Assembly (NCBI GenBank): GCA_031376385.1
Contig: JANMDQ010000020.1
Location: forward strand, 1 to 64,000
Source of the DNA: Aquisediminimonas sp031376385
GTDB taxonomy: Bacteria; Pseudomonadota; Alphaproteobacteria; Sphingomonadales; Sphingomonadaceae
Direction: 5' to 3'
Length of the DNA stretch: 64,000 bases
Of this stretch, positions 1 to 8,171 are shown one piece after another (positions within the stretch are counted from its first letter, which is position 1; each line of letters opens with the position of its first letter). The position numbers and the translations under genes are program-made. The notes below the pieces were generated by a model. It searched no databases. It worked only from the letters and a program-made list of their open reading frames with translations, and was not told the DNA's origin.

Positions 1-2972
1 GGGTTGTTGAGGCGGCTAGCGACGGAGGCAGCTTCCTTGGAGATGGCTTCAATTGACTTAGAAATGCGAGCGCGTTCGCCAGGAATGTCAATAAAATCTG
101 CAAAAGGCAGAAGATAAGTCGCGTCTGCATGGGAGACTACAAGCGATCCCTCGGTTGGTACTGGATCAGATGTCACCATTTCAAGGCGCGCAATCTTTTT
201 GAGCGACTCATAATTATTCTTGATCCAGCGATGCACATAATCGGGAGCATCCTTCACTCCCATACTTAGCTTTTCAGACGGCGGCACATTGGCTTCCGTT
301 CTCGCCGAACGAATGTCGCCAATCAACCGAATCAACCACTCCACCTCAGCTTTCGCCTCAGCATCGACCCCTGCCCCCGTTGCTGGCCACTTGGCGTGGA
401 TAAGAAGATTGCCGCCGCGATCCCCCATAGCTCCCCATAACTCTTCGGTGATGAACGGCATGAACGGGTGGAGCATGACAAGAATCTGATCAAACACCCA
501 GCCTGCCACTTGAAGCGTTTCTGCTTGTTCCGAACTCCGTTCGCCCTGAGCCTGTCGAAGGGTTCCCTTATCTGTCGGCTCCGCAGTTGAAGAAGGGAAG
601 GCTTCGACAGGCTCAGCCCGAACGGTTGGGGAAAGCACTGCCTTGATCAATTCGAGATACCAGTCACAAAACGTGCCCCACGCAAAGTGATAGATACAAT
701 CTGCCATCCCGTCGAAGCGGAATTCGGCGAAGGCCTTGTTCAATTTGGCGAGTGTTTCAACTGTTTCGCCGATAATCCAGCGGTTGACCGCCAGTTCTGC
801 CTTCGGCGCCGCAACGGACTTGGACGCGCCGATACCATTGGCCTGGCAAAACCGCGCGGCATTCCAAAGCTTTGTGGCGAAGTTGCGATACCCCTCAACG
901 CGGCTTTGATCCATTTTAATGTCGCGGCCCTGGCTTTCCATAGCCGCCATGAAAAACCGCAGAGCGTCTGCGCCGTACTGGTCAATAAGACCGAGCGGAT
1001 CGACCGTGTTGCCCTTTGATTTCGACATTTTGGAGCCATCCGCCGCGCGAACGAGGCCGTGGAGATACATGGTCTTCCACGGCACTTCTTTCATGAAGTG
1101 TAACCCCTGCATCGCCATCCGCGCGTTCCAGAAGAACAGGATGTCAAAGCCGCTGACGAGGACGTCGTTTGGGTAATGGCGGGAGAGTAATCCCTCTCCC
1201 CTTGAGGGAGAGGGAAATGCTGGCGTAGCCAGCGAGGGTGAGGGGTTGGGAGCGCCACTGGTTGGCAGGTGCGCCGACTCCACGCTCGCTACGCTTCGCT
1301 CTGTACCCCTCACCCGGTCCTGCGGACCACCCTCTCCCTCGAGGGGAGAGGGGCTTTCATCCGGCCACCCCCGCGTGGTAAAGGGCCCAAGCGCGGAGGA
1401 AAACCATGTGTCGAGGACGTCGGTGTCACGCCAAATACCCCAAACATTGGGATGGATTGCGTTCAACTCTTCGATCTCTTCGTCGGAAACTTCAAACCCA
1501 AGTTCAGTCTCAAGTTCCTTCTTGTCTGTCGTTGGAAAGTTCACGACGTCGTCCTGATATTGTGCCTCGCTGTCATAAACGCTAACGCTCATGGCCTCGC
1601 CTTCACGCCAAGCGTTTCCGTAGTATGAGGCAGCTGCGGTGAAGGCCGCTTCTTCGCTGTCCGCAACAAAGACTACCCGTTCATCTTGATTGTCGATACT
1701 AGGCCCATACCAAGCCGGAATCCGATGCCCCCACCACAACTGCCGGCTCACACACCAAGGCTGGATATTCTCCATCCAGTTGAAGTAGGTTTTCTCCCAA
1801 CTCTTCGGCACAATATCTATCGCCCCGCTCCGCACGGCCTCAATCGCGGGGCCAGCGAGGGTTTTTGCGTCGACATACCATTGGTCGGTGAGCCAAGGCT
1901 CGATCACCACGCCGCTACGGTCGCCAAATGGTGTCTGGATCAGACGATCCTCAACCTTTTCAAGCAAGCCTTCCGCCTCAAGCAAGGCAACCACTTCCTT
2001 GCGGGCGTCGGCAACGCTCAGCCCCAGTAAAGCGTCAGGAATGCCCCCACACTGCACCACCCGCGCCTCCGCATCGAGCATGTTAAGCATCTCACCAGCT
2101 TTAAACCCAGCACGCTTGCCGACTTCAAAGTCATTGAAATCATGCCCCGGCGTGATCTTCACCGCACCGCTACCCAGTTCCGGATCCGCATGGTCATCCG
2201 TCACAATCGGGATCAGACGCCCGGTGATGGGCAGCCGCACATATTTGCCCACCAGCGCCGCATAGCGTTCGTCCCACGCATTCACGGCCACGGCCATATC
2301 GGCCAGCATCGTTTCAGGCCGCGTGGTCGCTACCGAGATGAATCCGCTGCCATCTTCCAGTGGATATTTGAAATGCCAGAATTTGCCATTCACTTCCCGC
2401 GTTTCGACTTCCAGGTCAGAAATCGCGGTTCCGAGGCCCGGGTCCCAGTTGACCAGCCGCTTGTCGCGGTAAAGCAGGCCTTCGTTGTAAAGGTCCACAA
2501 ACACCTTCGTCACGGCTTTGCTGAAATGCGGGTCCATGGTGAATTGCTCGCGGCTCCAATCCATGGAGCAACCAAGACGGCGAAGTTGCTGCGTGATTTC
2601 GCCGCCGCTTTCGTTCTTCCACTCCCAGATTTTGTCGACGAATGCGTCGCGGCTAAAATCGGTGCGCTTTTCGCCAGCGGCATTCATTTGCCGCTCAACG
2701 ACCATCTGCGTCGCGATGCCCGCATGGTCCATGCCGACCACCCAAAGCGCGTCTTTGCCCTGCAATCGCGCGTGGCGGATGAGGATATCTTGCAGCGTAT
2801 TATCCAGCGCATGACCGATATGCAGGCTACCCGTCACATTGGGCGGCGGATTGACGATAGTATAGGGCTCAGAATCAGGGCGCGAGGGGCGGAACGCGTT
2901 TGTGCGTTCCCAGTGCGCATACCATTTCGCCTCAATCGCCGCGGGATCGAATGTTTTGGGAAGTTCAGTCAT
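1..2972 (-). CDS. valS: Valine--tRNA ligase (3' end outside window), carrying two in-frame repeat insertions
   Basis: Charges tRNA-Val in the cytoplasm; class I aminoacyl-tRNA synthetase. The frame is open from the ATG at 2972 to the window edge. Visible hallmarks are the N-terminal NPPPNVTGSLHIGHAL (HIGH motif), DTWFSSAL near residue 520, YPNDVLVSGFDILFFW near residue 600, GSKMSKSKGN (KMSKS loop, about 1012-1041), and the anticodon-domain stretch HPFMPFITEELW. Two stretches do not fit the family. Residues 539-598 contain about 53 extra residues just after GWPD, and residues about 783-814 are an extra block between DWYLELIK and AGWVFDQI. Both coincide with palindromic repeats and neither breaks the frame (I translated both junctions by hand). 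The C-terminal tail lies outside. It follows popZ, as in other alphaproteobacteria. Confidence 0.97.
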   Translation of the reverse strand, partial: MTELPKTFDPAAIEAKWYAHWERTNAFRPSRPDSEPYTIVNPPPNVTGSLHIGHALDNTLQDILIRHARLQGKDALWVVGMDHAGIATQMVVERQMNAAGEKRTDFSRDAFVDKIWEWKNESGGEITQQLRRLGCSMDWSREQFTMDPHFSKAVTKVFVDLYNEGLLYRDKRLVNWDPGLGTAISDLEVETREVNGKFWHFKYPLEDGSGFISVATTRPETMLADMAVAVNAWDERYAALVGKYVRLPITGRLIPIVTDDHADPELGSGAVKITPGHDFNDFEVGKRAGFKAGEMLNMLDAEARVVQCGGIPDALLGLSVADARKEVVALLEAEGLLEKVEDRLIQTPFGDRSGVVIEPWLTDQWYVDAKTLAGPAIEAVRSGAIDIVPKSWEKTYFNWMENIQPWCVSRQLWWGHRIPAWYGPSIDNQDERVVFVADSEEAAFTAAASYYGNAWREGEAMSVSVYDSEAQYQDDVVNFPTTDKKELETELGFEVSDEEIEELNAIHPNVWGIWRDTDVLDTWFSSALGPFTTRGWPDESPSPLEGEGGPQDRVRGTERSVASVESAHLPTSGAPNPSPSLATPAFPSPSRGEGLLSRHYPNDVLVSGFDILFFWNARMAMQGLHFMKEVPWKTMYLHGLVRAADGSKMSKSKGNTVDPLGLIDQYGADALRFFMAAMESQGRDIKMDQSRVEGYRNFATKLWNAARFCQANGIGASKSVAAPKAELAVNRWIIGETVETLAKLNKAFAEFRFDGMADCIYHFAWGTFCDWYLELIKAVLSPTVRAEPVEAFPSSTAEPTDKGTLRQAQGERSSEQAETLQVAGWVFDQILVMLHPFMPFITEELWGAMGDRGGNLLIHAKWPATGAGVDAEAKAEVEWLIRLIGDIRSARTEANVPPSEKLSMGVKDAPDYVHRWIKNNYESLKKIARLEMVTSDPVPTEGSLVVSHADATYLLPFADFIDIPGERARISKSIEAISKEAASVASRLNN
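530..631. repeat. Type A palindromic repeat inserted in frame in valS
   Basis: Two 24-base arms, 537-560 and 602-625, pair as an inverted repeat with 22 of 24 matches; the core reads GAGCCTGTCGAAG. The same arm sequence recurs in intergenic copies at 31560-31653 and, more diverged, at 44702-44741 and 61664-61743. Within valS it is translated on the minus strand as a block beginning TVRAEPVEAF and ending LRQAQGERSS, placed in the helical anticodon-binding domain. Confidence 0.85.
1182..1360. repeat. Type B palindromic repeat inserted in frame in valS
   Basis: Nested inverted repeats. CCCTCTCCC-type arms at about 1191-1214 and 1331-1353 enclose a second pair, 1232-1246 and 1305-1320 (GAGGGTGAGGGGT against ACCCCTCACCC). 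Similar CTCTCCCC / GGGAGAGG elements lie at 12020-12157 and 18027-18172. Here the element is read through by valS, giving a Pro/Ser/Gly/Glu-rich loop between GWPD and HYPND in the catalytic domain. Confidence 0.85.
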
Positions 2973-3025
2973 GGGAAGGCCTTAAACGAGCGGTCCGCCC
3001 GAGGCCAATCCGCATATTAAATATT

Positions 3026-3535
3026 TTACAGCGGCCGCCCGCTGATCCGGGCGACTTCTTGCGCGACGACACGTTCGACCACTTCAGGCAAATTGGCGTC
3101 GAGCCAGTCTTTGAGCATCGGTTTGAGCATTTCGCGCACCAGCCCTTCAAGCGTATCGCCGCCTTCAACCGCAGGTTTCACGATCAGACGGGACAGCGAT
3201 GAGAGGGCAGACCGGCTGGCCTCTGCGGCGGCAGGGGAGACGATATCGGCGACTTCATCTACCATCACGTCGGGTGCCCTTTCGTTCAATTCCAGAACGT
3301 CGTCGTCCATAATTTCTGAGGATGATTCAACCTCAAAAACGGCAGATTTCTCAACAACTGGAGCCACTTTTGCAGTCCGCTCAGCCAAATCCACCACGTC
3401 ATGCATCGGTGCAGTTTGTAAAGGGCTTGTGCGGACACGCGGCGGGGAAATCTTCCGCTCACTATCGTCGGCAATGATCTTCTTGATCGAGGCTAATATG
3501 TCCTCCATCGAAGGTTCGCTGCTGATGTCGCCCAT
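3026..3535 (-). CDS. popZ: PopZ-like cell-pole organizing protein (DUF2497)
   Basis: 169 residues from the ATG at 3535. The protein shows the PopZ plan: a conserved N-terminal helix (SMEDILASIKKIIADD), a long acidic low-complexity middle, and a C-terminal helical oligomerisation region (LVREMLKPMLKDWLDANLPE, then VERVVAQEV). In Caulobacter PopZ forms a polar matrix that anchors chromosome centromeres; that role is carried over from the family, not shown here. A frame extension upstream to 3634 exists but lacks conserved sequence and would overlap tolC, so the internal ATG is preferred. It lies between tolC and valS on the same strand, a known alphaproteobacterial order. Confidence 0.9.
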   Translation of the reverse strand: MGDISSEPSMEDILASIKKIIADDSERKISPPRVRTSPLQTAPMHDVVDLAERTAKVAPVVEKSAVFEVESSSEIMDDDVLELNERAPDVMVDEVADIVSPAAAEASRSALSSLSRLIVKPAVEGGDTLEGLVREMLKPMLKDWLDANLPEVVERVVAQEVARISGRPL

Positions 3536-3557
3536 GCCTGTTGTCCCGAAGCCCCCG

Positions 3558-5000
3558 TTAAGGACGTATTGAGGGGTTTTGGGCGGGCGTGTCAACTGTT
3601 CGTGTTGATGTCGCTGCTGGCTTGGCATCATCATCCCAATCCCAGATTTTGCGGCGGACCCGGTCGTAATTCATTTGCGGATCATAAAGCGTGCCGCCGT
3701 CCAGCCCCAGATCGCGGGCCTCCGCCTGACCCATGGCGGACAAAAGTGCGAACCCAGCAACATAAGCATTCCGCTGTGCGGAGACCAATTGCACCCGACT
3801 GTTGAGCAATTCCTGCTCCGCGTTCAATATGTCCAGGATTGACCGGTTGCCGACGCTATTTTCTGCCTTCACACCTTCGAGCGAGAGTGCATTGGCTGAA
3901 ACCGCTTTTTCCGAAGACACAATAACCGCATTGGAGGCACGCCAACTGGCATAGGCAGAGCGCGTTTGCGCCACGACGCCGCGTTCAACTTCAATAATCT
4001 GTTCCAGCGATTGGCTGGACCGCGCCTGCGCCTGACGGACCTGAGCCGAGGGGCCGCCCCCTTGGAACAACGGAATGCTCGCCTGAATTCCCGCGGTCAC
4101 TGTGCTTTGGCTCTGCGTGACATTTTGCCCCGGAAAGCTTGAACCAAGCGTGTTGAGAAAATTGGTGTAACCGCCATTGCTGACGGCCTGAACCTTTGGC
4201 AGGCGGGAGGCGCGCGCCGCAGCAATGTCAAAACGCGCGGCGTCCGCTGATTTCTTCACTGCCGCCAGATTGGGATTGTCGCCAAGTGCTGTCGTCACGG
4301 CCCCGTCCACTGTTGTGGGCAAGTTTGGAAGGACAGGTGGCTGCGCAAGTGCAACAGGCTCCGTTCCCACAACCTGAACATAGCGTTCGCGGCTGGAAAT
4401 AAGCTGTGCCTCTGCGCCTTCCAATTGGCTTTGCGATGTGGCCAGTCGCGCTTCAGACTGCGCCACATCAGTGCGCGTTAAGTCCCCGACTTCAAAGCGG
4501 TCTTTGGTCGCCTCCAAGTTGGTTTGGAGGACCTTCACTTGATTGCGGTTCAGCCCCACAATCGCCTCATCGCGCAACACATCTACATAGGCGGCGACAA
4601 CGGAGGTGAACATGTCAGACTCCACACCGCGCAGATTATCTTGCCCGGCCTTGATCCGCGCGTCAGCGGATTTCACCGAATTGCGCACCGCGCCGCCGGT
4701 ATAAAGCGGCACTGTAACGCCAATCTGCCCTGAAACGGAGCGCGTTGGCGAGGTGAAGCTGTTTGACGCTGACTTGATATTTTCATTATACCCGCCGCTC
4801 AAATCCACGTTCGGCAATCCGCGCGCGCGGGCGATGGGAACATTTTCGTCATTGGCACGCTGCCCCGCCCGTGCGCCTGCCAGCGTCGGGTTAGTAGCAT
4901 AGGCCTTCACCAGCGCTTCTTGCAGGGTTTCGGCAGCCGCAGGGGCGGTTAGCGCTGTTGATACCAAAAGTGCGGCAAGACCGCGATAAAGGGTCGTCAT
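3558..5000 (-). CDS. tolC: TolC-family outer membrane efflux protein
   Basis: About 480 residues with an N-terminal signal peptide (LAALLVSTALTAPAAAETL). It contains the duplicated TolC repeat: each half has a long coiled-coil stretch and a strand pair (YNENIKSASNSF and GYTNFLNTLG, followed by VTVPLYTGG and ASIPLFQGG). These proteins form a trimeric outer-membrane and periplasmic channel for type I secretion and drug efflux. Three starts are possible (TTG 5015, ATG 5006, ATG 5000); the last has a GGA at proper spacing and is used here. It directly follows the pcm-like gene. It may serve the MacAB pair at 6.2-9.4 kb, though the two are not in one operon. Confidence 0.93.
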   Translation of the reverse strand: MTTLYRGLAALLVSTALTAPAAAETLQEALVKAYATNPTLAGARAGQRANDENVPIARARGLPNVDLSGGYNENIKSASNSFTSPTRSVSGQIGVTVPLYTGGAVRNSVKSADARIKAGQDNLRGVESDMFTSVVAAYVDVLRDEAIVGLNRNQVKVLQTNLEATKDRFEVGDLTRTDVAQSEARLATSQSQLEGAEAQLISSRERYVQVVGTEPVALAQPPVLPNLPTTVDGAVTTALGDNPNLAAVKKSADAARFDIAAARASRLPKVQAVSNGGYTNFLNTLGSSFPGQNVTQSQSTVTAGIQASIPLFQGGGPSAQVRQAQARSSQSLEQIIEVERGVVAQTRSAYASWRASNAVIVSSEKAVSANALSLEGVKAENSVGNRSILDILNAEQELLNSRVQLVSAQRNAYVAGFALLSAMGQAEARDLGLDGGTLYDPQMNYDRVRRKIWDWDDDAKPAATSTRTVDTPAQNPSIRP

Positions 5001-5011
5001 CTTCATTCCAT

Positions 5012-5662
5012 TCAAAACTTAAAACTGGCAGCGCGGGCAAAGCCCGGCAAATGCGCTGCTTCTACATCCAGAAATGGCGTCATAACGCCAGACGCACCAG
5101 ATTTGCGGCCCGATGATAGCCGCGTGACGCCGCGATCATTGATGCCGGCGACTAAATGCCCTCCGTCTTTCAATTGATCCCACAATGCCTGAGGCACTTG
5201 CTCCACCGCGCCGTCAATAACGATCGCGTCATAGGGGACCGCATCTATATGCCCCTGCGTGATTGGCCCGGAAACGATGGTAATGCCGTCCTGCCCTGCA
5301 AAATGCGCTTTCAAAACCTCGGCAAGGCTGCCCTCCTCCACCGCGACGACAGCAACACCCATTTCTTTTAGGAGAGCGACCGCATATCCCGTCGCTCCGC
5401 CAATGACCAAAACCGTCTGTCCCACCTTGGGGTCAGCTTCACATAGCAACCGCCCAGTCGCGAGCGGGGCATTCAACCAGCGCCCTTCACCCAACGGCAC
5501 CGGAACATCAACATAAGCAAGTGCCGCGCGGTCAACAGGAACGAAATCCTGACGTTCCACAGTTTCCATCGCCTTTAACACAGCAGGATTGGTAACGGCA
5601 TTTGTGCGCAACTGGCTGGATACCATGGCGGCGCGCATTGATGAAAAATCATGTTTACTCAT
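5012..5662 (-). CDS. Protein-L-isoaspartate O-methyltransferase family protein
   Basis: 216 residues from the ATG at 5662. The N-terminal FSSMRAAMVSSQLRTNAVTN and PVLKAME..ERQDFVP region matches the Pcm family, followed by the SAM-binding segment VGQTVLVIGGATGYAVALL. The usual Pcm glycine loop is degenerate (VIGGATGY), so activity as a true isoaspartyl repair enzyme is uncertain. In sphingomonads this paralogue is commonly found just before tolC, as here. A longer frame to 5743 adds sequence with no family match. Confidence 0.85.
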   Translation of the reverse strand: MSKHDFSSMRAAMVSSQLRTNAVTNPAVLKAMETVERQDFVPVDRAALAYVDVPVPLGEGRWLNAPLATGRLLCEADPKVGQTVLVIGGATGYAVALLKEMGVAVVAVEEGSLAEVLKAHFAGQDGITIVSGPITQGHIDAVPYDAIVIDGAVEQVPQALWDQLKDGGHLVAGINDRGVTRLSSGRKSGASGVMTPFLDVEAAHLPGFARAASFKF

Positions 5663-5908
5663 AGCTGTCCCGTGCCATAGCTGTTCTAGTAACGCAATAC
5701 AGTAGTCCGTTGAAACTGACTTTGCCCACAGCCCAAATCGCAATGCTGCCCCTCACTTACAACCTCTATTCGATAAACGACGTGGCAGGCATCACGACGG
5801 CAAGGATCGATAAGGCAGAATCTGTCGAATTAACTTACACGAAAGGATATTTGTTAACGCGGATCGACGGTAATTTGCGCTTGGCACGGCAATTGCTTAA
5901 CCTTTGGC

Positions 5909-6121
5909 ATGGGAAAGCGAATCAAAAGATTGTTCATCATCAAGACACGGTTTGAAGCCTGCTTGGTCATATATGCCCTTTCATTGGGTGCCATTGAACG
6001 AGGTGAAATATACCTCCATCAATATCCGGGCTATGGCGGATGGTTGCTATTTATGGCTGCCACTGGTGCCGTGTTCATCGGTGGCGCCAAGATTTTCGAC
6101 GCAATCAACGCCGGGGTTTAG
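5909..6121 (+). CDS. Small membrane protein, unknown function
   Basis: 70 residues: a basic N-terminus (MGKRIKRLFIIKTR), a first hydrophobic stretch (about 17-28), the phrase ERGEIYLHQYPGYGGW, and a second hydrophobic segment (about 44-60). The arrangement resembles small conserved inner-membrane proteins of sphingomonads, but I cannot name a family. It stands alone, divergent from pcm across about 250 bases in which I recognise nothing. There is no strong ribosome-binding site, so the call rests on composition and on the absence of a better frame. Its stop codon overlaps the first bases of the palindromic element that follows. Confidence 0.6.
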   Translation: MGKRIKRLFIIKTRFEACLVIYALSLGAIERGEIYLHQYPGYGGWLLFMAATGAVFIGGAKIFDAINAGV

Positions 6122-6207
6122 AGCGGATTGCGATCAGTCTGAAACACGCCCGTCACCCTGAACTCGTTTCAGCATGACGGCGATGCCGATTTTACGCAAT
6201 CCGCTCT
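6120..6207. repeat. 88-bp element with 13-bp perfect terminal inverted repeats
   Basis: AGAGCGGATTGCG at 6120-6132 is repeated in inverted form at 6195-6207. An inner inverted pair with GTCA and CTGAA/TTTCAG bases lies between 6151 and 6180. The element fills the gap between two convergent genes, so it could act as a bidirectional terminator, or be a short non-autonomous mobile element. Confidence 0.7.
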
Positions 6208-6213
6208 ATCAGC

Positions 6214-7464
6214 TTACTCGCTTCTTAACGCCTCAATAGGTGACAGGCGGGAGGCGCGGATGGCGGGATATCCCCCGAACGATAGGCCGATACCTGCGGA
6301 AAATAGGATCGCCATGATCGACGTGCCTAGCCCGATGGGTGCCGGAAAATCCGCCATGCTTTCAAATAAGGCCGCCACGCCAATCGCCAATGTCAGGCCA
6401 ATGGCACCGCCGATCATACAAAGTACAGCGGCCTCGACCAGAAACTGATTGCGGATATCCCGCCTGCGCGCGCCAAGCGCCATACGCAGGCCAATTTCCC
6501 GCGTCCGCTCCGTCACGCTCACCAGCATGATATTCATGATACCAATGCCGCCAACCAGCAACGAAATGGAGGCGATGGCAACAAGCACACCTTGGAAAAT
6601 CCCTGTCACTTTGCTGCTTTCCTCCATAAACTCTTCTGTGGTGCGGATGGTGAAGGGACTTATGTCATTCGCGGGCACGCGGTATCGGTTGCGGAGGATT
6701 TCCGTCATTTCCTTCTTTGCAGCAGGCAAGTTTACCCCGTCTTCGAAACCGACAAACAGTACATGCAAATCATCTGGCCCCTGCAAATTACTGCCCGTCG
6801 CCAGCCGCTGCCGCACCGTGCTGATCGGAATGAGTGCGACATCGTCATTATCCTGGCCGAAGCTAGAGCCTTTCGATTCGAGGATGCCGATGACGGTGAA
6901 AGGAATGCGGTTCACCCGCACGCTTTGGCCAACGGCCTCAAACTCGCCAAACAGCGTTGTGGCCACGGTCTGCCCCAGCACAATCACCCGTGCGCCGGTG
7001 CGAACGTCCGCATCGGAAATGAACCGGCCAACGTCGGACGTGATGTTTGACACGACACCATATCCAGGAGTGATACCAAGCGCGCTGGTTGATGCGTTGC
7101 GGCCCTGCACCACCAGTTGAACCGTCGCACGCAGTTGTGGCGCGATGCCGACTATCCCCGACAATTGCTTCTCAAGCGCCCGCGCGTCTCGTTCAGTCAA
7201 GCGACCGCGCGTTTCAGTGCGCCTGCCGCCTTCGCTTTCAGGCTGAGGAAAAATAATCGCCATGTTGGAACCGAGCGTGTTGATTGACTCCATCACTGAA
7301 ACTTTCGCGCCGGAGCCGACCGCGACGGCCAGCACCACGGCCAGCACCCCAATCATCACACCAAGCGTCGTGAGGATGGAACGCATCAGGTTCGTTCGTA
7401 GCGCCGTTAACGCGATGGAGACATTAACGGCCCAACCGCTGACCATGGCAGAAACGCGCCCCAT
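6214..7464 (-). CDS. MacB-like ABC transporter permease (FtsX fold)
   Basis: 416 residues: one N-terminal membrane helix (about 20-45, RSILTTLGVMIGVLAVVLAV), a large periplasmic MacB_PCD domain (about 50-260), then three C-terminal helices with the FtsX signature (about 270-395, including VTERTREIGLRMALGARRRD). In MacAB-TolC systems this subunit couples ATP hydrolysis in the cytoplasm to periplasmic substrate export. In this genome the ATPase is a separate protein encoded just upstream, with a TGATG stop/start overlap, so the ATG at 7464 is the start rather than the TTG three bases earlier. Substrate unknown (antibiotics, peptides, lipoproteins or siderophores are known for the family). Confidence 0.93.
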   Translation of the reverse strand: MGRVSAMVSGWAVNVSIALTALRTNLMRSILTTLGVMIGVLAVVLAVAVGSGAKVSVMESINTLGSNMAIIFPQPESEGGRRTETRGRLTERDARALEKQLSGIVGIAPQLRATVQLVVQGRNASTSALGITPGYGVVSNITSDVGRFISDADVRTGARVIVLGQTVATTLFGEFEAVGQSVRVNRIPFTVIGILESKGSSFGQDNDDVALIPISTVRQRLATGSNLQGPDDLHVLFVGFEDGVNLPAAKKEMTEILRNRYRVPANDISPFTIRTTEEFMEESSKVTGIFQGVLVAIASISLLVGGIGIMNIMLVSVTERTREIGLRMALGARRRDIRNQFLVEAAVLCMIGGAIGLTLAIGVAALFESMADFPAPIGLGTSIMAILFSAGIGLSFGGYPAIRASRLSPIEALRSE

Positions 7465-8171
7465 CAAGCGGCCTTGCGACGGTTTGTAACGGCCGCATCC
7501 TCAATCACTTTGCCGTCGCGAAACAGGATACGGCGCTGCGCATATTCGGCAATGTCGGGCTCATGCGTCACCAAAATCACAGTGATACCGCCTTCATTCA
7601 GGCGCTGGAATATGCCCATGATGTCCGCCGAAGTCTGGGTGTCCAGCGCACCAGTGGGTTCATCGGCGAGAAGCATCAGCGGCTCTGTCACCAACGCCCG
7701 CGCTATAGCGACACGTTGCTGCTGACCACCGGACAGCTTGGCAGGCGTATGATCCAGCCGTTCGCCCAATCCCAACTCAGTCAGCTTGGCCTTGGCCTTG
7801 GTGCGGCGATCCACCGTTGATAGTCCTGCATAGATCAGCGGCACTGCGACATTATCAAGCGCTGTTGTCCTGTTGAGCAAGTTAAACTGCTGAAACACAA
7901 AGCCAATCTTGCGGTTGCGAATGATTGCCATTTCATCGCTAGAAAGGCTGCCCGTGTCGATGCCATCAAGGATCATCTGCCCTGAAGTCGGCACGTCGAG
8001 ACAACCGATCATATTCATGAACGTCGATTTGCCAGAGCCACTTGCGCCCATGATCGCCACAAATTCGCCGCGATCGATGGAGAGCGAAACGCCGTCCACA
8101 GCGCGCACAGTTTCTCCGCCTAGGACATAGGTTTTGTGCAGCGCGCGGGCCTCAAGGAGAGGGGTGGCCAC
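7464..8171 (-). CDS. ABC transporter ATP-binding protein (MacB/LolD class)
   Basis: 235 residues from a GTG at 8171. It has Walker A (GASGSGKST), the Q-loop region FVFQQFNLLNR, the signature LSGGQQQRVAIARAL, Walker B (LMLLADEPTGALD) and the H-loop (VTHE), so all catalytic elements are present. It powers the FtsX-type permease downstream (TGATG coupling). The frame opens earlier, at a TTG at 8201, but a GAAGGGGA site correctly spaced before the GTG favours 8171. The 5' end overlaps the MacA-like gene by 20 bases, consistent with translational coupling of a three-gene export operon. Confidence 0.94.
   Translation of the reverse strand: MATPLLEARALHKTYVLGGETVRAVDGVSLSIDRGEFVAIMGASGSGKSTFMNMIGCLDVPTSGQMILDGIDTGSLSSDEMAIIRNRKIGFVFQQFNLLNRTTALDNVAVPLIYAGLSTVDRRTKAKAKLTELGLGERLDHTPAKLSGGQQQRVAIARALVTEPLMLLADEPTGALDTQTSADIMGIFQRLNEGGITVILVTHEPDIAEYAQRRILFRDGKVIEDAAVTNRRKAA

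Noticed and set aside
2142..3020. Long plus-strand open frame of about 290 codons
   Set aside because: Antisense shadow of valS, with no family motifs; the minus strand encodes the complete synthetase signature.
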